From a virus, in the IMG/VR virus record IMGVR_UViG_3300021185_001851, positions 1 to 56,096 of that record: 56,096 nt of DNA; one strand, 5' to 3'. Position numbers and translations under genes: made by a program. Below, piece by piece: positions 8,852 through 16,941 of the stretch. Within the stretch, counting starts at the first letter, position 1. Every line of letters starts with the position of its first letter. Below the pieces are notes generated by a model. It did no database searches and was not told the origin of the DNA. It saw only the letters and a list, made by a program, of their open reading frames with translations.

Positions 8852-9363
8852 TGCCAAGTAAAAGTAAAACTAAAGGATCAAGTTTTGAGAGGGAGGTTGC
8901 AACACATCTCTCAGAAATTTACAACGAAAGTTTTGTAAGAGTTCCAAACTCAGGAGCTTTTGTTGGAGGAATGAATCAGGCTCGTAAAAGCTATCTAAGT
9001 GAAGAACAAATTAGAGGCTTTAAAGGAGATATTATTCCTGGTCCTAGTTTTCCTTTATTGGTATTTGAATGCAAATTTTATGCAGACTTTCCTTTCCATC
9101 AGTTACTTCAAAATACGGACGTACTGATATTAGATGACTGGATAAATCAAACTATAGACTGTATGGATGATGGCGACTTAGGACTTCTTTGTATGAAGTT
9201 TAATAGGAAAGGTCGTTATGTTGCATACGAGGACAAGTTTAAATTTAAGACAACAAGATCTATAAACTATAAAAATTGGCTCATAACAGAATACGATTCC
9301 TTTTGGGAATTGAATGTAGAACAAGTAAAAACATACTCAAAACTCACAGAGACCATCTCTTAG
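8851..9363 (+). CDS. PD-(D/E)xK nuclease, Holliday-junction-resolvase-like
   Basis: A 170-residue protein with a recognisable PD-(D/E)xK core: an N-terminal KGSSFEREVATHL helix with E13, then FKGDIIPG (D60) and VFECKFY (E73, K75). This arrangement is shared by archaeal Hjc-like resolvases and other small restriction-type nucleases. It ends the gp55-gp46 operon, so it probably acts on recombination or replication intermediates. It is not T4 gp49, which is an unrelated HNH-type resolvase, and may replace it. Catalytic residues are all present; substrate preference is inferred. Confidence 0.72.
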   Translation: MPSKSKTKGSSFEREVATHLSEIYNESFVRVPNSGAFVGGMNQARKSYLSEEQIRGFKGDIIPGPSFPLLVFECKFYADFPFHQLLQNTDVLILDDWINQTIDCMDDGDLGLLCMKFNRKGRYVAYEDKFKFKTTRSINYKNWLITEYDSFWELNVEQVKTYSKLTETIS

Positions 9364-9930
9364 ACACATTGGCAAGCTATCTACTGATAGGTTAGTGCAA
9401 GCCGTTTATATTGCACCCATAAAATCTGGATCAATTAAGGATCGCAGAGGACGGAAGTTCTGAGCAGTAGCAGAGACATATCACCACTATCCTTGACAGG
9501 ACGTAGTTCAAACAGCATGAAACTGGACTGGTGTATGTATAGTATTGCTAAAATGAGTAGGCTCTGGTGAACTATTACAACCTACATAACAATAGAATTG
9601 GTTTGGTTTGGTTCTATTTGTTTGCGTTATTACAGTCTAGTGTAAAAGGGTACCGCGTAACCGCCCTAACAGAAATGTTGCTTTAACCAAAGTGTGGTAG
9701 AGGTCTGTGTCAAGACAACCATTTATCTTAGCCCCTAAACGGGGCTAAGTGTGGATAGTTAATCTATGTCAAGCTAAACTTAAAAATATTAGAGTCAAAC
9801 TTATATAATAAAAACTATGTGTTATCGTTTGAAATATAAAATTGAATGAGTAGAGCAACGCGATACGATATTCATGGACGAAGTATTCGTCCTGTAACTG
9901 ATTCTTAACAATGTTAATGAGCAACTCTGG
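9364..9930 (+). ncRNA. Gene-free stretch with candidate structured RNA (strand uncertain)
   Basis: No protein gene fits in these 567 bases, unusual in so compact a genome. The stretch is dense in inverted repeats: GTGCAA/TTGCAC (9395-9400 with 9411-9416); AAGGAT/ATCCTT (9437-9442 with 9489-9494) enclosing AGGAC-GGAA-GTTCT (9448-9461); ATAAC and AATAGAA paired with TTCTATT and GTTAT (9586-9597 with 9612-9630); a perfect 9-bp stem CTTAGCCCC/GGGGCTAAG (9727-9735 with 9741-9749); and a perfect 7-bp stem GGACGAA/TTCGTCC (9876-9882 with 9886-9892). None of the two strong hairpins is followed by a T run, so they are not ordinary terminators. It lies between convergent genes and could be transcribed by read-through. 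I cannot place it in a known RNA family. Confidence 0.45.
9727..9749. repeat. Perfect 9-bp inverted repeat, 5-base loop
   Basis: CTTAGCCCC and GGGGCTAAG flank the loop TAAAC. It is the strongest hairpin of the gene-free stretch. It lies between convergent operons, where a bidirectional terminator would be expected, but neither strand has the following T tract, so it may be an RNA domain or a barrier of another kind. Confidence 0.8.
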
Positions 9931-10158
9931 CTAACGCATCTGATTAGCAATACCCTTTTTACCATACATTGTATCTATCTTCTCTTTAACTACTTCTGAT
10001 AAGATTACTCTGTCAGTGTATGGCATATCCCATACAACTTGTATAGGGTTGCTACTCCAAACACTTAAATTACATATATCTTGGGTTAGGGCTCTTGACT
10101 CAGATTCAAAACTTTCGATATACTTTGTAATCTTATTTGAATCAGTTCCTAGACTCAA
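9931..10158 (-). CDS. Second tail assembly chaperone ORF (gpT-like), reached by -1 frameshift
   Basis: This 75-codon frame opens with TTG overlapping the TGA stop of the gp26-like gene (TTGA) and has no convincing ribosome site. It lies in the -1 frame relative to that gene and stays open upstream through a T8 slippery run (10169-10176), so a -1 shift there would append 79 residues to 293 of the first ORF, giving a product of about 372 residues. The sequence (VVWDMPYTDRVILSEVVKEK) resembles the short helical second domain of lambda GT-type tail assembly chaperones. The adjacent, divergent gene is the tape measure, the usual client. T4 gp51 may be the counterpart. The frameshift is inferred from sequence. 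Confidence 0.6.
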   Translation of the reverse strand: MSLGTDSNKITKYIESFESESRALTQDICNLSVWSSNPIQVVWDMPYTDRVILSEVVKEKIDTMYGKKGIANQMR

Positions 10159-10178
10159 GAGCCTTCGGAAAAAAAACT
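10137..10178 (-). promoter_or_regulatory. Programmed -1 ribosomal frameshift signal
   Basis: On the minus strand, zero-frame codons AGT TTT TTT TCC contain the canonical slippery heptamer T TTT TTT (complement of 10170-10176). Eleven bases later the arms TTGAGTC (10158-10152) and GATTCAA (10143-10137) form a 7-bp stem with an 8-base loop, extendable by TCTT/AAGA with a small bulge. A slippery heptamer plus a stem-loop at this spacing is the usual architecture of -1 frameshifting, as in lambda G/GT. Confidence 0.7.
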
Positions 10179-11048
10179 TGTTGGATCAAAAAGCATATCT
10201 GTTTTGTATTCTTCTTGGCAAAAATCACATTTAGCTGAAACTTCTCTGATAATTCCAAATTCTTGGAATGCTTTTAATTCTTCTTCTAACCTATCAACTG
10301 AGCCTCTGTCGAGGTTACCCAACCAGTCAGCAATAAATTTTATATCAGTTATTTCTTGTGGTTCTGCTTCTCCGGTACCTGGGATAACAACTTTAAGAAT
10401 TGCGCCAATCATTAAGTCATGACTTAGATCAACTAATTGAGCAAAGCCTGCATTTGCAATTTCAGTTTGTCTTTCTACTGGTTCTTCTCGTTGTTCACTT
10501 GACTGTAATGCCCTCATCGAATCAAATTGCATTCGTAGTAAACGTGATTGATCTTTTAAATTATACGGTCTTAGATGTACTTCTAAGTTATTTGCAAGTT
10601 TCACGATGCCTAATTTAGCTGGAATTGGCTTTAATGTACCAATTATCTGTCCTAAACTTACATTTATTCGTTGAGACTTACCATCAGACTCGTTACAGCC
10701 ATGACTGATATCCATTGGCATATCGTCTCCGTAACTTGCCATTTTAATTGCAACTAAAATCATATCAACATCTGCTGACGGAACTTCATCAACATCAGCA
10801 ATGTCTGGACAAGAACTTTTGATTACACCTCTCATTGCTTCACCGTTAAATAAAGCGTCAGGGTTTTTAAGGCGTAATTCGTCTTTTGCAGTCATTGGAT
10901 ATATTGCAAGTTCCCCGCTTTCAGTTAACTTAGGTGGCTGTTTATAGTATCTTCCATTAGAAGGAAGAGTAATATATGTTCCAGGTTGCCTAAAATAATC
11001 CGATAAAGGGTTAGCAGTTTGCCCGGAAAGTGGGTTTTTATTATCCAT
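10155..11048 (-). CDS. gp26: gp26-like baseplate hub / tail assembly chaperone protein
   Basis: A 297-residue protein of the T4 gp26 type. The N-terminal YFRQPGTYITLPSNGRYY and YPMTAKDELRLKNPDALFNG segments are typical of this family, followed by helical and mixed domains and a C-terminal cysteine pair in CDFCQEEYKTDMLFDPTSFF. In T4, gp26 is needed for baseplate hub assembly and is thought to be related to tail assembly chaperones. Its last codons contain the T8 slippery run that leads into the downstream -1 frame. It is transcribed away from the tape measure gene, from a shared intergenic region. Family call good; chaperone role inferred from frameshift architecture. Confidence 0.75.
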   Translation of the reverse strand: MDNKNPLSGQTANPLSDYFRQPGTYITLPSNGRYYKQPPKLTESGELAIYPMTAKDELRLKNPDALFNGEAMRGVIKSSCPDIADVDEVPSADVDMILVAIKMASYGDDMPMDISHGCNESDGKSQRINVSLGQIIGTLKPIPAKLGIVKLANNLEVHLRPYNLKDQSRLLRMQFDSMRALQSSEQREEPVERQTEIANAGFAQLVDLSHDLMIGAILKVVIPGTGEAEPQEITDIKFIADWLGNLDRGSVDRLEEELKAFQEFGIIREVSAKCDFCQEEYKTDMLFDPTSFFSEGS

Positions 11049-11064
11049 GTAGTTAATCCTATCA

Positions 11065-11072
11065 GGTAAATA
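11065..11072 (+). promoter_or_regulatory. Late promoter GGTAAATA upstream of tape measure
   Basis: GGTAAATA lies 70 bases before the tape measure start. The same 95-base divergent gap carries a weaker minus-strand CAAATA (complement of 11089-11094) that may serve the gp26-like gene. Confidence 0.5.
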
Positions 11073-11142
11073 GGCTTATAGAAACCTATATTTGTAACTA
11101 TACTTATATTCGGTTATAAAGCACAAAGGTCCAAAAGGTAAT

Positions 11143-14142
11143 ATGGAAGAAGAATTAAAAGAAGCAATTGGTAAATTAACCGATCAGATTTCCAGTATGA
11201 ATAAACAAACAGGCTCAAGACCTGGTGGAAGTCGTGGATCTACAGGTCCTAAAGTTGATGCTACTGCTTCGGCAATGGACAAACTAAAAGATGGGGTCAA
11301 AGGTACTACTTCAAGTTTAAAGAAAACTGCTGAATCAAACGAAAAACTTGTACAAGCATCTAAAAAACTTACCTGGGAGCAAAAATCACAAATAAGAGGA
11401 TTGCAAAATTTTGGTAAAGGATTACTTGACGGAAGTAAAAAAGGACAAGATTCTTTAAACCAGTTATCCGGAGCTCTAACAAATAGCACAGGAAAAGTTA
11501 CTAAAGTACTTGGCGCCTTTGCCGCTGGTTTAGGTTTTGCATGGGGAACATTAGAAAATTTTGCAGATGCCGCTAGAGGAGCAAGTGGAGCATTAAACTT
11601 AGGTGCTGTTGGTGTTGGCTTAATGCAAACACAAAGTATGATGTCAGGACTTGGCAAAGAGTTTGCAACTGTTATTAATGAAAGCGGAGGCGGTTTTAAA
11701 TTATTAGGAGCAACTACAGAAGACGCAGTTAGAAACTTATCTCAAATGTCGAGAGCAGTTAGAAACGGTTCTTCTATGATGGGCAACCTTACAAAAGAAT
11801 TTGGTGTGTCAGCAAAAGCAGTCGACGAAACTGCAAAGTTAACTGCTCAGTTAGGACTTACAGAAAAAGATAGTGCCAGCTTAATGGCCGCTAGTTTAGA
11901 TGTTGCAAGAAGGTCTGGTGCTTCACAAGAAACAGCAATGCAGACTGCAATTAAAAGTTATGCTACTACTGCAAAGACAGCTCGAGGATTAAGCGATCAA
12001 TTTGGTGTTAGTGCCAAGGTAATTATGCAGGCTTCAATGGCTTTCCAGAAATCTATTGCAGGACAAAGAGCCGCAATGCTTGGAGTAGGAACAGATGCTA
12101 CTGAAATCCAAGGAGTAATGGGTCAAATGCTTGGTAATCTAAGCCAAGATCAAAGAGATAGAGCATCAGCCGCAATGGCCGCAGGAGAAATTGGACAAGC
12201 TATTGCTATTGCAACTGAAGGTAAATCTGGAGCAGAAGCAAGTGCAACTGCTGACATGATAAGAATGATATCTGAAGCAAACACCGGAAAAGGTGATGGT
12301 ACAGTTTTACAAGCTCTTAAAGGTATGGAAAATGCTTCCATGGAACAGTTTGCAAGCAGTAGAAACTTTAGAGATCAAAATATGAATGCCGCGGCAGGAA
12401 TTGGCGCCGCATTTAAACGATTAAGTGATGATGCAGATAAGTCTAATAAAGATGCTAAGAAAAATGCAGAAGAAGGTCAAACTACAGAAGCAAGCAATAT
12501 TAAGTCTCTTACACAAATGTCAACAGCCGTTGATTATGCTAAAGGATCATTTTATGGTTTAATAGCAGGTGGTGTTGGATTACTAGGATCGTTTGTATCG
12601 TTAGCGGCCGCAGGTAGTGCCGCCGCTATAGCAATGGGTGGCGGAGGCTTAACAGGAATGTTAGGTGGACTTAGCAAAGGACTTAATAAAATAACATCTG
12701 GTGCGTTAGGATCAGTAGGTAAAGTAGGCGGAGCAGTATCTGGTGCAACCGGAGGAATGCTTAGTAAAGCAAAAGGATTTTTAGGAATTGGAGCAGGAGG
12801 AGGTTCTGCTACTCAGTCTGTACCTGGTGTGCCTAGCACTAAAGGAATGCAAACAGCAGTAGGTGAAGTTAAAAGCCTAGGAAAGATGATACAAGATACT
12901 TTATCAGGTATAGGAAACGGAATTGCAAAATTAGCAAGAGGCATAGGCAGTTCATTATCTTCTATTGGAACAGGAATTTCAAAGTTAGCAAAAGGAATTG
13001 GCAGATCAATGTCCTCTCTTGGTAAAGGTATTGGAGATTTAGGAGAAGGACTAGGTAGAGGAATTGGAAAACTAGTTGAAAGTTCTTTAAAAGGAATTGG
13101 TAAAGGACTTGCCGCAGTATCTAATCCAAAATATTTAATTGGAGCCGCAGTACTAGCCGCAACAGGTGGTGCAATGTGGATTGCTGGAAAAGCATTCCAA
13201 CAGTTTGCAAATATTAATTGGGGCGGAGTAATTGCTGGAGGCATTGCCCTAGCCGCAGTAACAGCAGGTGCCGCATTAATTGGATCATCTGGTATGATTG
13301 CACCTATTCTAATTGGAGCAGTAGCAATTGGAGCTCTTGGAGCCGCACTAATACCATTTAGCTATGCCGCTAAACTTGCAGGCGAAGGAATGGTAGACTT
13401 AGGTAGAGGGTTAAGAATAATTGGTGATGTTCCAATTCCAACGTTACTTGCTATAGGTCCTGCATTAGCATTAATGGGAGTAGGTTTAGCCGCACTTTCA
13501 GCCGCTGGTGCAGTAAGTTCTCTTTTAGGAGCATTCCAAGATGAAGGACCAATTGATAAAATTGTAAAAATTGCCAAAGCCGCTCCTGGTGTTAACTTAA
13601 TGGCTAAGTCTTTAAGAACATTTGGTATTAACATAATGGTCTTTAACAAAGGACTTGAAGGTTTAAGTATGACAGCATTAGATGCTTTAGAAGACTTTAA
13701 TGACGTTGCAAGTAATATATCACAATCTTCTGTAACTGCAATGGCAGATTTAGCAGTAGCAACTTCGTTACTTGGATTTAATATAAAAGATATAGATTGG
13801 AATCAATTAGTTTTACCAGTAGACATTGGTGAAAGATATCATAATTTAGCAGAAGGAATGGTAGCAACTGCTGAAGCAATGGATAAGATGCCTAAGCCAG
13901 GTATGTGGGACACTATTGTTGCAGGTGTAGGCAACTTGTTTGGAGTAAATGGTGGAGAACAAGGTAGCTTGACTGAGTCAGTTCAGAAAGAAAGAACCAC
14001 AACTACAACATACAGCGATGGATCTGTTGATACAAATACAGAGATGATTACAGTTCTTAAGTCTATTGACGGACATATGGGCAAAGTTACTCAGAATACT
14101 AAGAAAGAAGTAACTGTAACAGCACCTCGCTTTGGTAGTTAA
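11143..14142 (+). CDS. Tail tape measure protein
   Basis: A 999-residue protein with tape-measure composition: N-terminal coiled coils, long Ala/Gly/Ser-rich helices, and hydrophobic stretches near residues 470-500 and 665-755 that could cross a membrane during DNA injection. Short Gly/Ile/Leu/Lys repeats (GIGNGIAKLARGIGSSL and variants) fill about residues 585-660. No lysozyme or peptidase motif is evident. Tape measures set tail length and are ejected first; T4 gp29 (590 residues) plays this role, so this longer version predicts a longer tail if scaling holds. Its divergent neighbour encodes the probable chaperones. Start is supported by AAAAGG before the ATG. Confidence 0.8.
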   Translation: MEEELKEAIGKLTDQISSMNKQTGSRPGGSRGSTGPKVDATASAMDKLKDGVKGTTSSLKKTAESNEKLVQASKKLTWEQKSQIRGLQNFGKGLLDGSKKGQDSLNQLSGALTNSTGKVTKVLGAFAAGLGFAWGTLENFADAARGASGALNLGAVGVGLMQTQSMMSGLGKEFATVINESGGGFKLLGATTEDAVRNLSQMSRAVRNGSSMMGNLTKEFGVSAKAVDETAKLTAQLGLTEKDSASLMAASLDVARRSGASQETAMQTAIKSYATTAKTARGLSDQFGVSAKVIMQASMAFQKSIAGQRAAMLGVGTDATEIQGVMGQMLGNLSQDQRDRASAAMAAGEIGQAIAIATEGKSGAEASATADMIRMISEANTGKGDGTVLQALKGMENASMEQFASSRNFRDQNMNAAAGIGAAFKRLSDDADKSNKDAKKNAEEGQTTEASNIKSLTQMSTAVDYAKGSFYGLIAGGVGLLGSFVSLAAAGSAAAIAMGGGGLTGMLGGLSKGLNKITSGALGSVGKVGGAVSGATGGMLSKAKGFLGIGAGGGSATQSVPGVPSTKGMQTAVGEVKSLGKMIQDTLSGIGNGIAKLARGIGSSLSSIGTGISKLAKGIGRSMSSLGKGIGDLGEGLGRGIGKLVESSLKGIGKGLAAVSNPKYLIGAAVLAATGGAMWIAGKAFQQFANINWGGVIAGGIALAAVTAGAALIGSSGMIAPILIGAVAIGALGAALIPFSYAAKLAGEGMVDLGRGLRIIGDVPIPTLLAIGPALALMGVGLAALSAAGAVSSLLGAFQDEGPIDKIVKIAKAAPGVNLMAKSLRTFGINIMVFNKGLEGLSMTALDALEDFNDVASNISQSSVTAMADLAVATSLLGFNIKDIDWNQLVLPVDIGERYHNLAEGMVATAEAMDKMPKPGMWDTIVAGVGNLFGVNGGEQGSLTESVQKERTTTTTYSDGSVDTNTEMITVLKSIDGHMGKVTQNTKKEVTVTAPRFGS

Positions 14143-14170
14143 GTATTAATATAAAAAGGTAAGTAATAGT

Positions 14171-15835
14171 ATGGCATCATGGAAAAAACATTTTAAGATA
14201 TGGGATCCCCAAGCTGAACAGACTAATAATGGTCCAAGACAGCAGGGAGGTAGTTCATCTAAGTTCGCTAGTTGGCTACAAGACGTGTACACAGGGCAAC
14301 CTAACAGAGTTGAACGTTATAGTCAGTATGATCAAATGGATCAAGACTCAGAAGTTAATGCGGCCTTAGACACAATTACAGAATTTTGTACTCAGGAGGA
14401 TCCTTTAACACATCTTCCTTTTGCTTTAAGATGGTCCTCGGACCCAACACCAAGTGAAAATACAACTATTAATGAAACACTTAAAAAATGGTGTGCTATT
14501 AACGGATTTGATCAAAAACTATTTAGAACTTTTAGAAGTGCTATTAAGTTTGGAGATCACTTCTTTTTACGTGATCCGGAAACATTTGAATTATATTGGG
14601 TAAATCCAGGTGATGTTAAAAGAGCAGTAATTAACGAAGCTGAAGGTCGTAAAGTTGAACAGTATGTTATTAGTAACTTACACCCTAACTTAGGAGCAAA
14701 AGTAGCAACTAAGCCAATTGAAAGTGTTCAATCAATGGCCAATGCAGTACAAGCAGGACCAAACAATCAATATAACGTTTCAAATAGTGCTTATAAAAGT
14801 GGTAACACAGGAACCGAAGTTACAGTTGATGCAAAAGATATGATTCATATTAGTTTAAGCGAAGGCTTAGATGCTAACTGGCCTTTTGGAGCAAGTATAC
14901 TTGATAGTGTTTTTAAAATTTATAAACAAAAAGAATTATTAGAAGATGCGATTATCATTTATCGTGTACAAAGAGCACCAGAACGTAGAGTGTTTTATAT
15001 TGATACAGGTAATTTACCTAGTCATCAAGCAATGGGATTTCTTGAAAGAGTTAAAAACGAAATACACCAAAGACGTATTCCTACTAGATCAGGTGGTGGT
15101 ACTACTATGGATGCAAGTTACAATCCTTTGAGCATTATGGAAGACTTTTTCTTTGCTCAATCAGCTGACGGTAGAGGAAGTAAAGTTGAAGTATTACCGG
15201 GTGGAACAAACTTAGGTGAAATTGACGATTTAAAGTTCTTTTCAAACAAATTAATGAGAGGTTTAAGAATTCCTAGTAGTTATATGCCTACTGGACCTGA
15301 CGATAGTGCAGTTCAATTAACAGATGGTCGTGTAGGAACAGCATTAATTCAAGAATATCGCTTTAATAGATACTGTCAGAGACTCCAAGGTTTAATTATG
15401 CCTATGCTATGTAAAGAGTTTAAAACTTTTGTAAAGCATAGAGGTATTAATGTAGACACATCTTCTTTTGAGATTGATATGCTAGAGCCTCAAAACTTTA
15501 GTGATTATAGACAAATTGAAGTTAATAATGCAAGGGCTAGTGTGTTTACACAATTAGCAGAAGTACCTTACATGAGTCATAGATTTAAGTTACAAAAGTT
15601 CTTAGGTTTAACTGATGCAGAGTTACTTGAAAATGAAAAACTTTGGTTAGAAGAAAATAAAAACCCAACACCAGCTGAAGGCGACGAAGAAGCTGGATTT
15701 AGCGATATTGGTGGCGGTGCCGGCGGTGGCGGACTAAGTGATGGTGATATGGACTTTGCCGACGACTTAGAAAATGCAGAACCAGCCGCAGACGATGGTG
15801 GCGGTGAATCTGCACCTACAGAACCAGAAGCATAA
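14171..15835 (+). CDS. gp20: Portal protein gp20
   Basis: A 554-residue T4-type portal. Recognisable segments include SEVNAALDTITEFCTQED near the N-terminus, the FGDHFFLRDP region, RVQRAPERRVFYIDTG and LPGGTNLGEIDDLKFF, ending in an acidic Gly/Asp-rich tail (from about 505). Twelve copies form the ring at the head vertex through which DNA is packaged and ejected, and it nucleates prohead assembly. It is close in size to T4 gp20 (524). It opens the head operon in the standard T4 order gp20, core, gp21, gp22, gp23. Very secure. Confidence 0.95.
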   Translation: MASWKKHFKIWDPQAEQTNNGPRQQGGSSSKFASWLQDVYTGQPNRVERYSQYDQMDQDSEVNAALDTITEFCTQEDPLTHLPFALRWSSDPTPSENTTINETLKKWCAINGFDQKLFRTFRSAIKFGDHFFLRDPETFELYWVNPGDVKRAVINEAEGRKVEQYVISNLHPNLGAKVATKPIESVQSMANAVQAGPNNQYNVSNSAYKSGNTGTEVTVDAKDMIHISLSEGLDANWPFGASILDSVFKIYKQKELLEDAIIIYRVQRAPERRVFYIDTGNLPSHQAMGFLERVKNEIHQRRIPTRSGGGTTMDASYNPLSIMEDFFFAQSADGRGSKVEVLPGGTNLGEIDDLKFFSNKLMRGLRIPSSYMPTGPDDSAVQLTDGRVGTALIQEYRFNRYCQRLQGLIMPMLCKEFKTFVKHRGINVDTSSFEIDMLEPQNFSDYRQIEVNNARASVFTQLAEVPYMSHRFKLQKFLGLTDAELLENEKLWLEENKNPTPAEGDEEAGFSDIGGGAGGGGLSDGDMDFADDLENAEPAADDGGGESAPTEPEA

Positions 15836-15852
15836 AAGGAATAAGTAAAGTT

Positions 15853-16059
15853 ATGAGATTTAATGACTTAACAAGAATACAAGACGAAATCGAAGAAGAA
15901 ATCGATCCTGAGGTAGCATTCTATTCCGACATGCGTAGACACCGTATGACTTTAGAACATGTTAACAGGTTGCGTAAACTTCGTGAACTAAGGAAATACG
16001 AGCAAAAAACAAGACTTGAAGCCATTACTAAAATGTATCAACGTCCTCCTGCAGTTTAG
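15853..16059 (+). CDS. Small charged protein between portal and prohead core
   Basis: A 68-residue, strongly charged, mostly helical protein with an acidic N-terminal part (IQDEIEEEIDPEVAF) and a basic second half rich in Arg, Leu and Lys. It follows gp20 by 17 bases. In T4 the small prohead core genes 67 and 68 occupy this interval, so a role in head assembly is likely by position. I do not recognise the family. A terminator-like structure follows it. Confidence 0.6.
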   Translation: MRFNDLTRIQDEIEEEIDPEVAFYSDMRRHRMTLEHVNRLRKLRELRKYEQKTRLEAITKMYQRPPAV

Positions 16060-16096
16060 CAATATTCTTTAAAAATATTAGATTTTCATTAATAAT

Positions 16097-16157
16097 AAGC
16101 CGGTTTGTAAAAATTGTGCCAAAAAGTACAGTTTTTACCCTATAACTACGGCTTTTT
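16097..16157 (+). terminator. Possible branched intrinsic terminator
   Basis: AAGCCG (16097-16102) pairs with CGGCTT (16149-16154), followed by TTT; inside, GTAAAAA (16107-16113) pairs with TTTTTAC (16132-16138). The stems are stacked with loops, unlike a simple terminator, so it may instead be a leader structure for the next gene. Confidence 0.45.
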
Positions 16158-16220
16158 CGTGCGTCATTAGTAAGTACTTATTGGTGAATACCCGCCTTTC
16201 GCGATAAGGAGAAAAAGAAT

Positions 16221-16937
16221 ATGACAACAGTACTTGAACAGGCACTTGAGCACCTCTTGAATAAAGAAGAGGACAAAGCAAGTATCCTATTACATGATTA
16301 CTATGTTGGTATTGGTCGTAAAGTCTATGAAGACATTATGTCCGACGATACTAATCTAGAAGAAGAAATTGAAGATATTGATGCCGCAGTTGATGAAGTT
16401 GAATCTGATTTAACTGAAGAAGGTGACGATATGGAGGCAGAAATGGATGCTATTGATGCAGACGCAGACGCCGCAGAAATTGCAACAGATATGGATGCTG
16501 ATGAAGCACCTGTATCATCTGATGCCGCTGACGTTGCTGATGCAATGGTTGACGTAGAAGCCGCACTAGCTAACCTAAAAGCAGAATTTGAAGACATGCT
16601 AACAGGTGGTGACGCAGAAGCACCAGCAGAAGAAGAAATGCCAGAAGAAAGTGTACAATTTGAAGAAAAAGAAGAAAGCCTCGATGAAGCTGATTCTGAA
16701 GAGCAAATTGACGAAGCGGCAGAACTTAAATTAGCACAGAAGCCAGATATGGCCGACCATGCAGACAATAAAGCAAGCCCAGTCGCTAAGAAAAATGACA
16801 TGGGTGGTAAAGCAGTTAACATGGCAGGTGGATCTGCAGAAGGTGTAGCATCTGGAACAACTCCAGCTAAAGCTCCAGCTTCACAGGAACTACCACATGG
16901 AACTACTGAGCCAGCAATGAGCCAGGTAAAGGGTTAA
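16221..16937 (+). CDS. Acidic prohead core protein (gp67/gp68 position)
   Basis: A 238-residue, extremely acidic protein with Asp/Glu/Ala-rich low-complexity sequence from about residue 40 to 160 and a Gly/Ala/Pro/Lys-rich tail. Only the first 40 residues look like a folded helix pair. T4 gp67 is likewise an acidic internal core protein encoded between gp20 and gp21. Such proteins pack inside the prohead with gp22 and are degraded by gp21 before DNA enters. Homology cannot be shown from this composition, so the call rests on position and character. An AAGGAG site precedes the ATG. Confidence 0.6.
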   Translation: MTTVLEQALEHLLNKEEDKASILLHDYYVGIGRKVYEDIMSDDTNLEEEIEDIDAAVDEVESDLTEEGDDMEAEMDAIDADADAAEIATDMDADEAPVSSDAADVADAMVDVEAALANLKAEFEDMLTGGDAEAPAEEEMPEESVQFEEKEESLDEADSEEQIDEAAELKLAQKPDMADHADNKASPVAKKNDMGGKAVNMAGGSAEGVASGTTPAKAPASQELPHGTTEPAMSQVKG

Positions 16938-16941
16938 TAAG

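Noticed and set aside
9437-9700. Weak resemblance to RNase P RNA (GGAAGTTC and ACAGAA segments) or to a permuted tmRNA (TTAGCCCC loop GGGGCTAA)
   Set aside because: RNase P conserved blocks do not align beyond short words and their spacing is wrong; no T-arm, CCA or tag peptide with a suitable ending accompanies the GGGGC arm.
9727-9749. Bidirectional intrinsic terminator between convergent operons
   Set aside because: The stem is perfect but neither strand has the required T run; kept only as an inverted repeat.
9364-9930. tRNA, hammerhead ribozyme or group I intron in the gene-free stretch
   Set aside because: No T-loop motif with flanking stems, no complete CUGANGA/GAAA core and no intron P/Q/R/S elements were found.
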